From Tannerella serpentiformis (GTDB taxonomy: Bacteria > Bacteroidota > Bacteroidia > Bacteroidales > Tannerellaceae): a DNA stretch of 64,000 bases. The DNA lies in assembly GCF_003033925.1 (NCBI RefSeq), contig NZ_CP028365.1, positions 620,001 through 684,000 of the forward strand, written 5' to 3'. Shown here in pieces: positions 8,026-18,008 of the stretch. The position numbers and the translations under genes were made by a program. The notes under the pieces are model-generated. The model ran no database searches. It worked only from the letters and a program-made list of their open reading frames with translations, and was not told the origin of the DNA. Position 1 is the stretch's first letter. Each line of letters opens with the position of its first letter.

Positions 8026-11000
8026 GTGGCCGACGAAAAAACGATATACGTAACATTCGAGTTTCAGGGCAATCTGGATAAGGATGTCGACGGCGTGACG
8101 AACAGTCTCGACCGATTAGAGATAGAGGCCTCCAAAGTCCTAAAAAAGATGGCTGAGGGGAGCAATCTCGTGTCGCGGGGCTTTCGTGTACAGGCCGATG
8201 CCATCAATAAGCTGCCTGGGCCACTGAATACAGCCGCCTCGGGAGTGGGATCCCTCTCTAAAGCCTTTGGGGCTCTCAAAGCCTCTGGGATTGTTTTTCT
8301 CCTCGACGCCATCGTCGTTGCCCTGCGATCCTTGGTGATGTGGTTCAACTCGTCTGTTGAGGGACAGATGGAGTTTGCCCGTACCTCTGGCTATCTTTCT
8401 GGTGTGATGGGGCAGCTTAGGGAATCGCTCATTAAGCTCGGCGAAACGATCTATAACGCCGTCCGTGATCCGATAAAGGCTGTAAACGATGTGTGTGGAG
8501 CCATTTTGTCGAATCTCGCCAACCGCTTATTGGCTTTGGGGGATATGTTCAAAGGGCTGAGCAAGATCATTTTCTCGGGCTTTACGGAGGGTTTTGACGA
8601 GCTTAGTGCAGGTTTTTCAAAATTCTACTGGGGAATAGATCGTGCCAATGAGCGCGTGTCTGATTATCTCACGTCTATACATGAAGCAGCCAAAAAAACG
8701 GCTGAGTTGGGTGTAGCTGGGGAAAAGCTGTCGCGTGACCGTAGCGAATGGCGGGTGGAAGAAGCGGAAAAAGAGGCCAAAGCGGAAAAGCTGCGCGAGC
8801 AGATGGAAAGCGCCAAAGGCAAAAGGCGGATCCAATTAGCCAACGAATACAAGGCCGTCGTCAATGAGATTTATGACGAGCGGAAGCGACAACTTACTGA
8901 GGAACTGCGCATACAGGAAGGCCAAAACAAACTAACGACGAACAGTCTGGAAGACATCGACAAGGTGAACCAGCTGAAGGCCTCTCTGATCAAATTGGAC
9001 ACGGATCGGGAAAAGGAACTGGGCGCTATAGACAAGGCGGCGCGTTCCGGCTCCGGAAGAGGGAACAAGGATGCAGAAAAGGCACTTCGCGAACAGCAGG
9101 AGCGGCTCAAACTGCAAAAGGCCTACCAGCGGGAATGGGAGAATAACCAACTCGAGTTCGCCCAAAAGCAGATCGACCTGCTGAATGACAGCTACTACAA
9201 ACAACGCCAGCAGGCCGAACTGAATAAGAAGAAGGAACTGGCTGCCATCAAACAGCAGGAGGAGGATATGCTGAAGGCCAAACGAGAGGCCTATGGCAAA
9301 AATGCCACCCTATCGAAGGAAGAAACGACCTACTTCAAAAACCTCGTCGATCTGGCCGAAAAGTCTTATAAGAAGTCCGCGGCTGAGATTGATGAAGCCG
9401 TCAACGGCGCATTCAAGGAAGGGCGCTTGCGCTTTGCCGATGAGCTGGCCGTGCAGCTGGATGACATCGAAAACTACTACAAAGAGCGGCTGCGGATGGC
9501 GGAAAACAATGAGAAACTGATCGCCGAACTCACCGTTGCCAAAGAGAAAGAGATCATGCTGGCCAAAAATAGCTATACCGCGGAGATGCTCAATTATGAC
9601 ATTGAGATCACCCGTAAGCAGATGGCCAATGCGGAATCTTTCTATCGCTGGGAAGCGGATCGTCGCAAAAAGCAACTCGAGGAAGAGCGCCGGGTGCAAA
9701 AGGAACGTATCCGGCTGATGGAAGAGCGATACAAGCTCGCCCCGACGGACAAGCTGGCTAAGGAAATCGCCCTTGCCCGCGAGGAACTCGAAGCCCTGAA
9801 TAAGGAACTCGGACGTATCCCGACGCAAAAGCTGTCCGAGGTGCTCGGCGCCTTCGGGCAGATGGCCGCGGCGCTGGGCGGACTGAGCGGCAGCGTGGGT
9901 CAGGCCTTCGCGGCAATCGGTTCGAGCCTCGCCGCCGCCAGTGAGATGCTTTCCCGCGACATGGATACGACACGGGGCAAGGTGGGCGCCATCAGCACGG
10001 CCATCTCGGGCACAGCCACGCTGATCAATATGATCACCGCGGCGGCCGAAAAACGCCGCGCCGTGGAAAAAGAGTTCTACAAAAACGCCATCGCCTTTGC
10101 CCATGAATATGCCCTGTCGCTGAATGAGCAATTGCGCCTGCAAAGCAAGTCGGGCGCCTTTGTGCGCAACTACGCCGGTGAGATCAAAGACAGCTTCAAA
10201 GCGCTGAATAAGGCAATGGATGGTTACTCCGATGCCATCGGCAAGCTGCATAAGGGGCAGGCCAACGTCGACCTGCGCAACGTAGTCGACGGCAACAACG
10301 TAGTCAAAGGGGCGGCCACGGGGGCACTGGCCGGCGCGGCCGTGGGCTCGATCATTCCGGGCATAGGAACGGCCATCGGCGCCGTGGTGGGGACGATCGG
10401 CGGACTGCTTGCGGGCATATTCAGCAAGAAAAAAAACAAGGTCACGGATGATCTGATGAAGGTTTTCCCGGGGCTTGTGGACGAGGCCGGCAACCTGAAT
10501 AAAGAGCTGGCGAAAACACTGATCAACACCGATCAGGTAGACGATAAGACGAAGCAGCTGCTTCAAAACGCCCTCGATTGGCAGGATGCCGTCAAAAAGG
10601 CGGAGGAAAGCCTCGGCGAGATCGCCACAAGCCTGGCCGGCGACATTGGTAACAACCTGCGCAACGCCATCGTGGGAGCGTGGAAGGCGGGCGAGGATGC
10701 CAGTAAGGCCATGTTTGCCACGGCGTCCGACTCGCTCGAGGACTTTATCACGCAACTACTGTATTCGGCCATCTTTTCGGACGTGTTCGAGGATTTCAAG
10801 AAGAACCTTGTCGAATCGCTGAAGCCCGGCGGCGATCAGGATGTACTCGACGACTTCGATAAGCTGATGGAAGAGATGACCAAGCGCGACGACCGATACA
10901 TCGAGCTGCTGAATAAGGTCAAAAAGCGCGCGAAGGAGCGCGGCTACACCAAGTTCGGCGAGAAAGATGATAAGGCGAAGGACGGCCGCACGGGCACAAC

Positions 11001-11262
11001 GAAGAGTATCCAAAGCATTACGCAGGACACGGCTACGGCCATCGAGGGCCGTCTGACGGCGCTGCTGATCTATCAAGACGCCATCAAACTGTCCGTAGGG
11101 GGGATCAATCAGACCCTTGTGGCGGGTGTGGCCATACTGACAGAGATACGAGATAACACATCGCACTGCCGGCGCCTCGAGCAGATCGAAAGCGGTATCG
11201 GCAGCATGAAACGCGAACTGGAAACAATCAATTCCCGCGGGGTGACCCTGCGAACAGCATAA
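8026..11262 (+). CDS. Tail tape-measure protein
   Basis: 1078 residues from GTG 8026. Residues about 200-600 are long coiled coil rich in Lys, Glu and Arg. Near residues 760-800 there is a glycine-zipper hydrophobic stretch (AAVGSIIPGIGTAIGAVVG), typical of tape-measure proteins that insert into the host membrane. The C-terminal 300 residues are helical. It sets tail length and takes part in DNA ejection. Its length predicts a tail of roughly 160 nm by the usual residue-to-length relation. Confidence 0.9.
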   Translation: MADEKTIYVTFEFQGNLDKDVDGVTNSLDRLEIEASKVLKKMAEGSNLVSRGFRVQADAINKLPGPLNTAASGVGSLSKAFGALKASGIVFLLDAIVVALRSLVMWFNSSVEGQMEFARTSGYLSGVMGQLRESLIKLGETIYNAVRDPIKAVNDVCGAILSNLANRLLALGDMFKGLSKIIFSGFTEGFDELSAGFSKFYWGIDRANERVSDYLTSIHEAAKKTAELGVAGEKLSRDRSEWRVEEAEKEAKAEKLREQMESAKGKRRIQLANEYKAVVNEIYDERKRQLTEELRIQEGQNKLTTNSLEDIDKVNQLKASLIKLDTDREKELGAIDKAARSGSGRGNKDAEKALREQQERLKLQKAYQREWENNQLEFAQKQIDLLNDSYYKQRQQAELNKKKELAAIKQQEEDMLKAKREAYGKNATLSKEETTYFKNLVDLAEKSYKKSAAEIDEAVNGAFKEGRLRFADELAVQLDDIENYYKERLRMAENNEKLIAELTVAKEKEIMLAKNSYTAEMLNYDIEITRKQMANAESFYRWEADRRKKQLEEERRVQKERIRLMEERYKLAPTDKLAKEIALAREELEALNKELGRIPTQKLSEVLGAFGQMAAALGGLSGSVGQAFAAIGSSLAAASEMLSRDMDTTRGKVGAISTAISGTATLINMITAAAEKRRAVEKEFYKNAIAFAHEYALSLNEQLRLQSKSGAFVRNYAGEIKDSFKALNKAMDGYSDAIGKLHKGQANVDLRNVVDGNNVVKGAATGALAGAAVGSIIPGIGTAIGAVVGTIGGLLAGIFSKKKNKVTDDLMKVFPGLVDEAGNLNKELAKTLINTDQVDDKTKQLLQNALDWQDAVKKAEESLGEIATSLAGDIGNNLRNAIVGAWKAGEDASKAMFATASDSLEDFITQLLYSAIFSDVFEDFKKNLVESLKPGGDQDVLDDFDKLMEEMTKRDDRYIELLNKVKKRAKERGYTKFGEKDDKAKDGRTGTTKSIQSITQDTATAIEGRLTALLIYQDAIKLSVGGINQTLVAGVAILTEIRDNTSHCRRLEQIESGIGSMKRELETINSRGVTLRTA

Positions 11263-11276
11263 CGGATAAGACGGAA

Positions 11277-12101
11277 ATGAAAGCGAATATCTACATCGAT
11301 GGCGTGGACGCCCGGGCGGCCTTTGGCGTGTGGGTGGTACGGGGCGGATACAACGACCTGCTGGCCTACCCGGCTATGAAAGAGCCGGCTGCCAATGATT
11401 GGCCGGAACACGACGGGCTCGAGGTGGATCTGAAGGCGCCCAAGCTGCAACCCCTTACGGTGGGCATCGACTGCGTGGCCTCCGGTCCCAAGGCCGACGT
11501 CCGCGGGTTTGTGGCGGCGTTAGCTGTGCCGGGCTATCGGTCTATCCTTTTCCCCTCCCTCGGGCGAACATTCCGCCTGCGCCTGACCAACTTCGACGAG
11601 CTGCGCGATTACGGGCCGCTGCAATCATTCCGCCCGCTGTTCGAGCTCGACGAACCTGAGCGCACTGACGCGGCCGTCTGGCAATCGCCGGGCACGCACG
11701 TCATCCGTTCGGCCTACACCCTCGACGGCATCAATCTGGCCGATTTCGGTGTGTTCGTTCAAAAAGGGCGTGACAGCCTACTGCGCCCGGCTGAGGTAAA
11801 ACAGAATCTCACCCGGGAGATCGCCACCCGCGACGGCCGCATCTACGACACTGGCATCGTGCGTTTCAATGCCAAAGAAATAGCGTTGAAATGCTGCTTA
11901 AAAGCCGTTTCAACGGCGGCCATGTGGAGCTGCCGCGACGCCCTGTTCGGCCGACTTACGGCGCCGGGTGAGCACACATTGAACTACCGGGGAAAGGATT
12001 ACCCCGTGTTTTATCGCGAATGTACGGGCACGCGGCTTATCGCCCTCCGGCCCGGTTTCATCCTGTATGAGTTTGAACTGAATTTGACGGTGATCCGATG
12101 A
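11277..12101 (+). CDS. Distal tail protein
   Basis: 274 residues and beta-rich, placed between tape measure and the tail hub protein as in many siphoviruses. Two similar halves can be seen (blocks around residues 1-100 and 145-270), in keeping with a galectin-like/Dit architecture, but the family call rests mainly on position. The stop overlaps the next start as ATGA at 12098-12101. Confidence 0.6.
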   Translation: MKANIYIDGVDARAAFGVWVVRGGYNDLLAYPAMKEPAANDWPEHDGLEVDLKAPKLQPLTVGIDCVASGPKADVRGFVAALAVPGYRSILFPSLGRTFRLRLTNFDELRDYGPLQSFRPLFELDEPERTDAAVWQSPGTHVIRSAYTLDGINLADFGVFVQKGRDSLLRPAEVKQNLTREIATRDGRIYDTGIVRFNAKEIALKCCLKAVSTAAMWSCRDALFGRLTAPGEHTLNYRGKDYPVFYRECTGTRLIALRPGFILYEFELNLTVIR

Positions 12102-15100
12102 AAATCTACGATAAAAAGGATGCGCTGATCCTCGATGTCGAGCCGGACGACGGCAGCTACCTCGAGGATCGGATCCATCAGACAAAGCTGCTGACGCTCT
12201 ACTATTCCCTGCCTGAATATGTGGAGATCCCGGAAGGGGCCTACACCGATTTCCGAGGTACGCGCTACCGGCTGGAAAGCGCGCAAAAATTCATCTGCCA
12301 CGGCGACCGCAACTTCGAATACACCGTGACGATGGAAGGCCCAGAGGCTGCCCTGCGTAAGTACAAAGTGCGCGACACGACGATTCAAAACCTGCTGAAG
12401 TTTGCCTACACGGCCAAACCGCGGGCACACTTGGAGCTGATCGTGAAGGCACTTAATCGCAGGGATAGCGGCTGGACGGTGGGCGGCTGCATTGAGGCGA
12501 CGGAAAAGACGCTTTCATACAGCCACACCTCCTGCGCCGATGCCCTGCAAATGCTGGCCGATGAGTTCAAAACGGAATGGGAGATCCGGGGCAAAGCCAT
12601 CTACCTGCGCCGCGTGGAATACAACAAAGCCAACCCGCTGCGCCTGCGTTACGGGCGAGATTGCGGGCTGAAGCCGGGCGTGTCGCGTGACAATTTCGGG
12701 GCAAAGAAGCCTTGCGAGATCCTGCTTGTACAGGGCGGGCGGAAGAATATCGACGCCTCGACCTATGGCAGTGTGGAACTGTTGCTTCCAAAGTCGCAAA
12801 CGATCGCTTTCGATGGGACGAAGTTCGCCGATGAAGCGGGCTTCAACGCCGCCACGGCGCGCAGCTACAAAACGGATGCGACAGGTACGGAGATCACCCG
12901 TGCCGACCGGCCGCTCCTGACCTTTGTCGAGGATAGCATCGACCTGTCGCAGATCTACCCCAAGCGCGTGGGCACGGTCTCGTCCGTCGAGATGATCGCC
13001 GGTAAAGATGGCCATGTGAATTACGACATCATCGACAGTTCCATCCCTGAGGCCCTCGACTACAATAAGGCGCTGATCGCGGGGCAGACGATGAAAGTCA
13101 TTTTCCAAAGTGGAAACCTCACCGGCCGGGAGTTCGATCTGAAATATAAGCACGACGGGCGCCGCTTCGAGCTCGTGCAAACTACGTACGACGGCATCGC
13201 CATGCCCGGCGGCACGGTCTACATCCCCAAGGTGGGTGACACCTACGCCGTATTCGGTTGCTCGCTGCCCGACGCTTATGTGTGTGACAATGCCACACGG
13301 ACGGGCGCTTCGTGGGAGATGTTCCGGGAGGCCGTGCGGGTGAAATATGAAAACGAAGTAGAGCGATACACCTTTTCCGCCGAGCTGGATGAGCTGTATG
13401 CCGACCGTCACTGGATAGAGATCGGCAGCCGCGTCGTCAAAGGTGGATTCGTGTTGCTCGAGTCAGATAAGTACGCCCCCACGGATGGCCTGCTGATCCG
13501 CATCACTGGGGTACGCACGCCGGTGAACACCCCGCGCCGCCCCCAGTTCGAGCTCTCGAATGTGGCATCGCCGGGCAGCGTGTCGGGGCAGCTGGGTAAG
13601 ATCGATCGCAACGAGGTAACAACGGAAGAGGGCTTCCGGCAGCTGCGTCACGAGACGGCGCGCACCTATGAGCATGCCAAAGAGGCGCAGGATATGCTGG
13701 AAAAGGCGTTGGACAATTTTTCGGCTGGCGTCAATCCCATCTGGGTGCGCACGATGTCCGTATTGGTGGGCAACGAGTATCAGCAATTCATGTTCGTCGA
13801 CAACCGGACGGAGACGCAGCGCGAAATCATCCCGCTGTTCGAGATGAATAATGAGACGAAGGTGTTCACGGCTCCGGCTGCCATCCTGAAGCATATGACG
13901 ATGGGCATCAATAAGACCTCATCAGCACACAAAGCGACGGATTATAAGTATTGGGACGTGGTGGGCTACACCTCGCCCTTCCTTGGAGGTGAAAAGTCGG
14001 CCTTTTACCTCGTGGCCAAATGCGCCAAAGGGGGCACGTCGGGCGAGTTCCTGTTGCAAGAGACATACAAGTATGACCCGGGCGATGGCTTTTATTACTT
14101 CCTCGTGGGGCTGCTTTCGTCTGAATCGGGCGGGGAACGCAGCTTTGCCACGGCCTATGGCTACACGGAAATCCTGCCCGGGCAAATGCGCATCCGCAAC
14201 ATCATCAGCCCCGACGGCCGGACGTATTTCAACGTGGCCGAGGGGGTGATCGGCGGGAATATTCGCATTGAATCGGGCTCCGTGGGATACAGCAACCTGA
14301 CGGACAAACCGGATCTCTCGATCTATGAGACCCGTTCGGAGTTCAAGGTCTTTGCCGATCAGATCCGTGGTGAGGTGGGGCGTATCAATGTCACGGCCGG
14401 GGGAACAAAGGATCAGCTCGCGGCGCTGCAAACGTGGTCGCAAAATCAGGTGAACAGCCTGCTGAATCGGCAAGCAACGTCCGAGGATAAGATCTTCCGA
14501 CTGCAAACGGCGGGCTTTATAACCACCGCACAAGGCAATGCACTATACGCCTCCGCGCAGCTGGCTAATGGCGACACGATCGCCTCGTACATCACCCAAA
14601 GCCCGACGGCGATTAATATGATCTCGAAGAATATCAATATGGATGCCGTCGTCTCCTTTGGTTCGTATAAAGACGGTCTAAAGACTACAAGAGACTTGGC
14701 CGACAGTGCACACACCCGTTTAGACGCGGAGGAAAGGTTTACGTCCAATCTGCAAAAACAAGTCAATTCCGGCGACATTGACCTTAACCGCGTGAAGTAT
14801 GGCAACCGCACCATCATTGACAAAGGCAAGATCATTACCTCGCTACTTGACGCGGACTTGATTCTATCGAAGGCTGCGAAGATTGGAGGATTTGTTATAG
14901 AAGACAAAAACATCTCATCAGCTGGAACATCTTGGGCGTCCGTCAAAAATAGCTTTAACCATCAAATGTCTATGTCTCCGACTGGAGGCATTAGAATAGC
15001 AACAGCTTTAGAAAACAATAAGATGAACATGGAACTCAGCGGCTTCGGTCTAAAAGGAGAATTTAATCCAACCTATGGAAGCAGTTCAAATACAAGTCTG

Positions 15101-15298
15101 AACGGTCGAGAGTTGAGCATCCAGAGCGGAGGGGGGGGGATCGAACTCCGAGTTGGGAGATTGGACTCTGATTGGCATAGTTACGCTCAAATAAGAATGG
15201 ATCTACCGCATAAGAACCACACCACTCAGCCCATAGGAGGGAATGACTACCATGTAGTTGTATGGGACTCCAAGACGAGGCTGCTATGCTGGCAATAA
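12098..15298 (+). CDS. Baseplate hub and tail-tip (receptor-binding) protein
   Basis: 1066 residues. The first 500 or so resemble tail-associated hub proteins, with an RYRLESAQKF-type beta domain. The middle (about 500-800) is helical and links to a fibre-like region. From about residue 910 base composition turns AT-rich and the sequence becomes Gly/Ser/Asn-rich, as expected for an exchangeable receptor-binding tip ending in TRLLCWQ. A run of nine G at 15131-15139 lies in this tip. It probably contacts the host surface. Confidence 0.7.
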   Translation: MKIYDKKDALILDVEPDDGSYLEDRIHQTKLLTLYYSLPEYVEIPEGAYTDFRGTRYRLESAQKFICHGDRNFEYTVTMEGPEAALRKYKVRDTTIQNLLKFAYTAKPRAHLELIVKALNRRDSGWTVGGCIEATEKTLSYSHTSCADALQMLADEFKTEWEIRGKAIYLRRVEYNKANPLRLRYGRDCGLKPGVSRDNFGAKKPCEILLVQGGRKNIDASTYGSVELLLPKSQTIAFDGTKFADEAGFNAATARSYKTDATGTEITRADRPLLTFVEDSIDLSQIYPKRVGTVSSVEMIAGKDGHVNYDIIDSSIPEALDYNKALIAGQTMKVIFQSGNLTGREFDLKYKHDGRRFELVQTTYDGIAMPGGTVYIPKVGDTYAVFGCSLPDAYVCDNATRTGASWEMFREAVRVKYENEVERYTFSAELDELYADRHWIEIGSRVVKGGFVLLESDKYAPTDGLLIRITGVRTPVNTPRRPQFELSNVASPGSVSGQLGKIDRNEVTTEEGFRQLRHETARTYEHAKEAQDMLEKALDNFSAGVNPIWVRTMSVLVGNEYQQFMFVDNRTETQREIIPLFEMNNETKVFTAPAAILKHMTMGINKTSSAHKATDYKYWDVVGYTSPFLGGEKSAFYLVAKCAKGGTSGEFLLQETYKYDPGDGFYYFLVGLLSSESGGERSFATAYGYTEILPGQMRIRNIISPDGRTYFNVAEGVIGGNIRIESGSVGYSNLTDKPDLSIYETRSEFKVFADQIRGEVGRINVTAGGTKDQLAALQTWSQNQVNSLLNRQATSEDKIFRLQTAGFITTAQGNALYASAQLANGDTIASYITQSPTAINMISKNINMDAVVSFGSYKDGLKTTRDLADSAHTRLDAEERFTSNLQKQVNSGDIDLNRVKYGNRTIIDKGKIITSLLDADLILSKAAKIGGFVIEDKNISSAGTSWASVKNSFNHQMSMSPTGGIRIATALENNKMNMELSGFGLKGEFNPTYGSSSNTSLNGRELSIQSGGGGIELRVGRLDSDWHSYAQIRMDLPHKNHTTQPIGGNDYHVVVWDSKTRLLCWQ
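15131..15139 (+). repeat. Homopolymeric G9 tract inside the tail-tip gene
   Basis: Nine consecutive G within the coding sequence, encoding part of SGGGGIEL about 54 residues from the C-terminus. Tracts of this length are prone to slippage and would change the last residues of the tip. Confidence 0.8.
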
Positions 15299-15320
15299 CA
15301 ACAATCAAACAATAGACAAT

Positions 15321-15599
15321 ATGAAAAGAATAGATTTCAGTAGGATCAAATTAGAAGTAGAGCCGGGGCGCTTCGAGGTGCTCGACCAGCGGCGGGCGTT
15401 CGGCAATGCCATCTATGGGCGTTCGTTAACGCTCGAGCTCGACACGCTGGCGCGCAAGGTTTACAACGCTCCCGAGGGGGAGGAAACAGAGTTTTCTGAC
15501 GATGAGTTTGCACTGCTTATTCAGACCCTCACCGGGCAATTTATTCACTCAGTTATCCGCGACGTCAAAGCGGCGGCCGTGGACGTGAAAGGGGAATAA
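15321..15599 (+). CDS. Small phage protein, hypothetical
   Basis: 92 residues from ATG 15321 (MKRIDFSRIKLEVEPG); the upstream in-frame region belongs to the tail-tip gene. It is acidic and partly helical with no membrane segment. It is the first of four small genes after the tail-tip gene; such sets often hold fibre chaperones, but I do not recognise a domain. Confidence 0.55.
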   Translation: MKRIDFSRIKLEVEPGRFEVLDQRRAFGNAIYGRSLTLELDTLARKVYNAPEGEETEFSDDEFALLIQTLTGQFIHSVIRDVKAAAVDVKGE

Positions 15600-15604
15600 T
15601 AGAA

Positions 15605-15913
15605 ATGGAACTGCAACGAATTATCAGACAGGGCGTGACAAAGATCGACGAGGCGGGCACGCTGTCGATCCGGTACAACATCACGGAAGAAGGCGGAAGA
15701 ACGATGGAATTGAACGCCTCGATCGAACGTGAGGATCGGAACCTCGGCAGTGTTTCGGCCTTTCCGGATGGGCGGATCAGCTTTTACCTCGATAAAGGGA
15801 GCAACCTGACAGAGGCGGAAAAGAAGGCCGCGTTTGCCGCTATTGTGGACGAGGTGGCCAGTGCGTTCCGGTCTATGGGTGGCGGTACGCCTGAAAAGAA
15901 GGCGAAAGCATGA
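15605..15913 (+). CDS. Small phage protein, hypothetical
   Basis: 102 residues with a beta-rich first half and a helical C-terminal part ending in a Lys-rich tail. It starts five bases after the previous stop and overlaps the next gene by four bases (ATGA), so it is part of one operon. No family recognised. Confidence 0.55.
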   Translation: MELQRIIRQGVTKIDEAGTLSIRYNITEEGGRTMELNASIEREDRNLGSVSAFPDGRISFYLDKGSNLTEAEKKAAFAAIVDEVASAFRSMGGGTPEKKAKA

Positions 15914-16239
15914 AAGTGATCTACAACGGCCTCGTGCCTTTCCGTGGCTTTACGGCCATCAATCTGCTGGGCGTCGTATTCGCTCGGCGGGAGTATCGGC
16001 CGCTATCCGAAGCCGTCCTGCGGCATGAGGCCATCCACACGGCGCAGATGCGCGAAACGGGTTTCCTCGGATTCTACCTCATCTATATGCTGGAATGGCT
16101 ATGGGGAATGCTGCGTCTCCGCGACGCTCACACTGCTTACCGGGCTATCCGATTCGAGCGTGAGGCATACCGCAATATGGCCGATCCGAACTACCTCACT
16201 CAGCGCCGCCCCTATGCGTGGACGCGGCCGGAAGTATAG
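15910..16239 (+). CDS. Putative zinc metallopeptidase-like phage protein (HEAIH motif)
   Basis: 109 residues. HEAIHTAQM at about residues 39-47 matches the HExxH zinc-binding signature of gluzincin-type peptidases, and a hydrophobic segment (about 52-66) follows. Similar short proteins starting MKVIYN occur widely in Bacteroidetes, usually without assigned function. A downstream Glu (FEREAYRN, about 90) could be the third ligand. A structural or lysis-related role is possible. Confidence 0.6.
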   Translation: MKVIYNGLVPFRGFTAINLLGVVFARREYRPLSEAVLRHEAIHTAQMRETGFLGFYLIYMLEWLWGMLRLRDAHTAYRAIRFEREAYRNMADPNYLTQRRPYAWTRPEV

Positions 16240-16268
16240 ACAACGAACCATTAACGATTATACGAAGT

Positions 16269-16613
16269 ATGGACAGACAGTATTTGCAAAAGCAATCGGA
16301 TGCAAAGTTTCGCATCGACATTACGGACCGAATGGGCAACCCCGTCGATCCAACGAAGTGCGATCTGCTATTTGAGTTTTACACGTCGCGGTCGCGGCGT
16401 ATCGTCGTCGGGCGAAAGCTCGGCGAAGCGTTCCCCCCGGGATTGAAGGTGGATAATGGGCAGGTGGTCGTAGGCCTCGACAACCCCCGATTCACCGAAG
16501 GCCCCCTCTTTGCACGTTTCCGGACGCGCATCTATGATGCCACCTTCCCGGATGGATTCTATGACATCGCCTCGGGCGAAGTGAACACAGGTATTGAAGT
16601 AGTAGACAATTAA
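16269..16613 (+). CDS. Phage structural accessory protein, hypothetical
   Basis: 114 residues from ATG 16269 (MDRQYLQKQSDAKF). Beta-rich with no signal peptide. It immediately precedes the repeat-bearing fibre gene, and its length and strand pattern would fit a fibre-attachment or baseplate domain. No family recognised. Confidence 0.55.
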   Translation: MDRQYLQKQSDAKFRIDITDRMGNPVDPTKCDLLFEFYTSRSRRIVVGRKLGEAFPPGLKVDNGQVVVGLDNPRFTEGPLFARFRTRIYDATFPDGFYDIASGEVNTGIEVVDN

Positions 16614-16625
16614 ACAACGTAAGAC

Positions 16626-18008
16626 ATGGAAGGAAAAGAGTTTAACGTAACAGTAGCGCTCGACCAGCGGCTCGGGCAGGATGGCAAATCGGCCTATGAG
16701 CTTTGGAAAGAGCAGGGCAACGAAGGCAGCGTGGCCGACTTTCTGGCTAAGCTGAAAGGCGAACCGGGAAAGGCTGGCAAAAGTGCCTACGAGCTTTGGG
16801 TAGAGCAGGGCAACACGGGTAGCGTGGCTGACTATCTGGCTAAGCAGAAAGGCGAACAGGGCGACGCCGGTAAATCGACGTACGACCTTTGGAAAGAGGT
16901 AGGCAACGAGGGCAGCATGTCCGACTTCCTGGCTAAGCAAAAAGGCGAACAGGGCGACGCCGGTAAATCGACGTACGACCTTTGGAAAGAGGCAGGCAAC
17001 GAGGGCAGCATGTCCGACTTCCTGGCTAAGCAGAAAGGCGAACAGGGCGACGCCGGTAAATCGGCGTACGACCTTTGGAAAGAGGCAGGCAACGAGGGCA
17101 GCATGTCCGACTTCCTTGCTTCATTGAAAGGCGCAGCCGGCAAGGATATTTATACGCTTTGGAAAGAGCAAGGCAACGAAGGCAGCGAGGCTGACTTCCT
17201 TGCTTCATTGAAAGGCGCAGCCGGCAAGGATATTTATACGCTTTGGAAAGAGCAAGGCAACGAAGGCAGCGAGGCTGACTTCCTTGCTTCATTGAAAGGC
17301 GCAGCCGGTAAGGATATTTATACGCTTTGGAAAGAGCAAGGCAACGAAGGCAGCGAGGCTGACTTCCTTGCTTCATTGAAGGGCGCCGCCGGCAAAAGCA
17401 CGTACGACCTTTGGAAAGAGGCGGGAAACGAAGGCAGCCTGGATGACTTCCTCACTAAGCAGAAAGGTGAACCGGGCAACACTGGTAAATCGACGTACGA
17501 CCTTTGGAAAGAGGCAGGCAACGAGGGCAGTATGTCCGACTTTCTGGCTAAGCAGAAAGGCGAGCGGGGGGACGCCGGTAAATCGACTTACGACCTTTGG
17601 AAAGAGGCAGGCAACGAGGGCAGCATGTCTGACTTCCTTGCTGCCCAGAAAGGTGAAAAGGGTGACGCCGGCGAAAGCACGTACGACCTTTGGAAAGAGG
17701 CCGGCAATGAAGGCAGCAAGTCTGATTTCCTTGCTTCGTTGAAGGGCGAAAAGGGGGAGGCTGCCAAGGTTGTTACGCAAACGGTCACGCTTGAGGTCTC
17801 AGCTTGGAATACCGATACAAAGCAGCTGATGGCGGCTGTGGAAGGCGTGACGGCTGAAAATACACTTATCGTAAGCCCCGCGCCGGCTTCGATTGTAGTT
17901 TATGGGAGATGCGGCGTTTATGCGGCCGCACAGGAAGAGGGCCGCTTGACGTTTGCGTGCGCCAAGCAGCCAGAAGAGTCGCTAACCGTTAACGTGGTGA
18001 TCTTATGA
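16626..18008 (+). CDS. Repeat-rich tail fibre protein
   Basis: 460 residues. After an 18-residue lead, twelve tandem repeats of 28-31 residues follow, each of the form YDLWKEAGNEGS then a DFL block and a short collagen-like KGEQGDAG linker. The C-terminal 75 residues are beta-rich without repeats. Three central repeats (KDIYTLW type) are almost identical at DNA level over 84-bp units, so copy number may vary. Such modules build long, flexible trimeric fibres. The stop overlaps the next gene (ATGA at 18005-18008). Confidence 0.75.
   Translation: MEGKEFNVTVALDQRLGQDGKSAYELWKEQGNEGSVADFLAKLKGEPGKAGKSAYELWVEQGNTGSVADYLAKQKGEQGDAGKSTYDLWKEVGNEGSMSDFLAKQKGEQGDAGKSTYDLWKEAGNEGSMSDFLAKQKGEQGDAGKSAYDLWKEAGNEGSMSDFLASLKGAAGKDIYTLWKEQGNEGSEADFLASLKGAAGKDIYTLWKEQGNEGSEADFLASLKGAAGKDIYTLWKEQGNEGSEADFLASLKGAAGKSTYDLWKEAGNEGSLDDFLTKQKGEPGNTGKSTYDLWKEAGNEGSMSDFLAKQKGERGDAGKSTYDLWKEAGNEGSMSDFLAAQKGEKGDAGESTYDLWKEAGNEGSKSDFLASLKGEKGEAAKVVTQTVTLEVSAWNTDTKQLMAAVEGVTAENTLIVSPAPASIVVYGRCGVYAAAQEEGRLTFACAKQPEESLTVNVVIL

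Noticed and set aside
9310-10755. 481-codon frame antisense to the tape-measure gene
   Set aside because: Shadow of a GC-rich coding strand; the tape-measure protein explains this stretch.
12000-18008. Diversity-generating retroelement as in Hankyphage
   Set aside because: No reverse transcriptase or template/variable repeat pair was seen in the tail region of this window.
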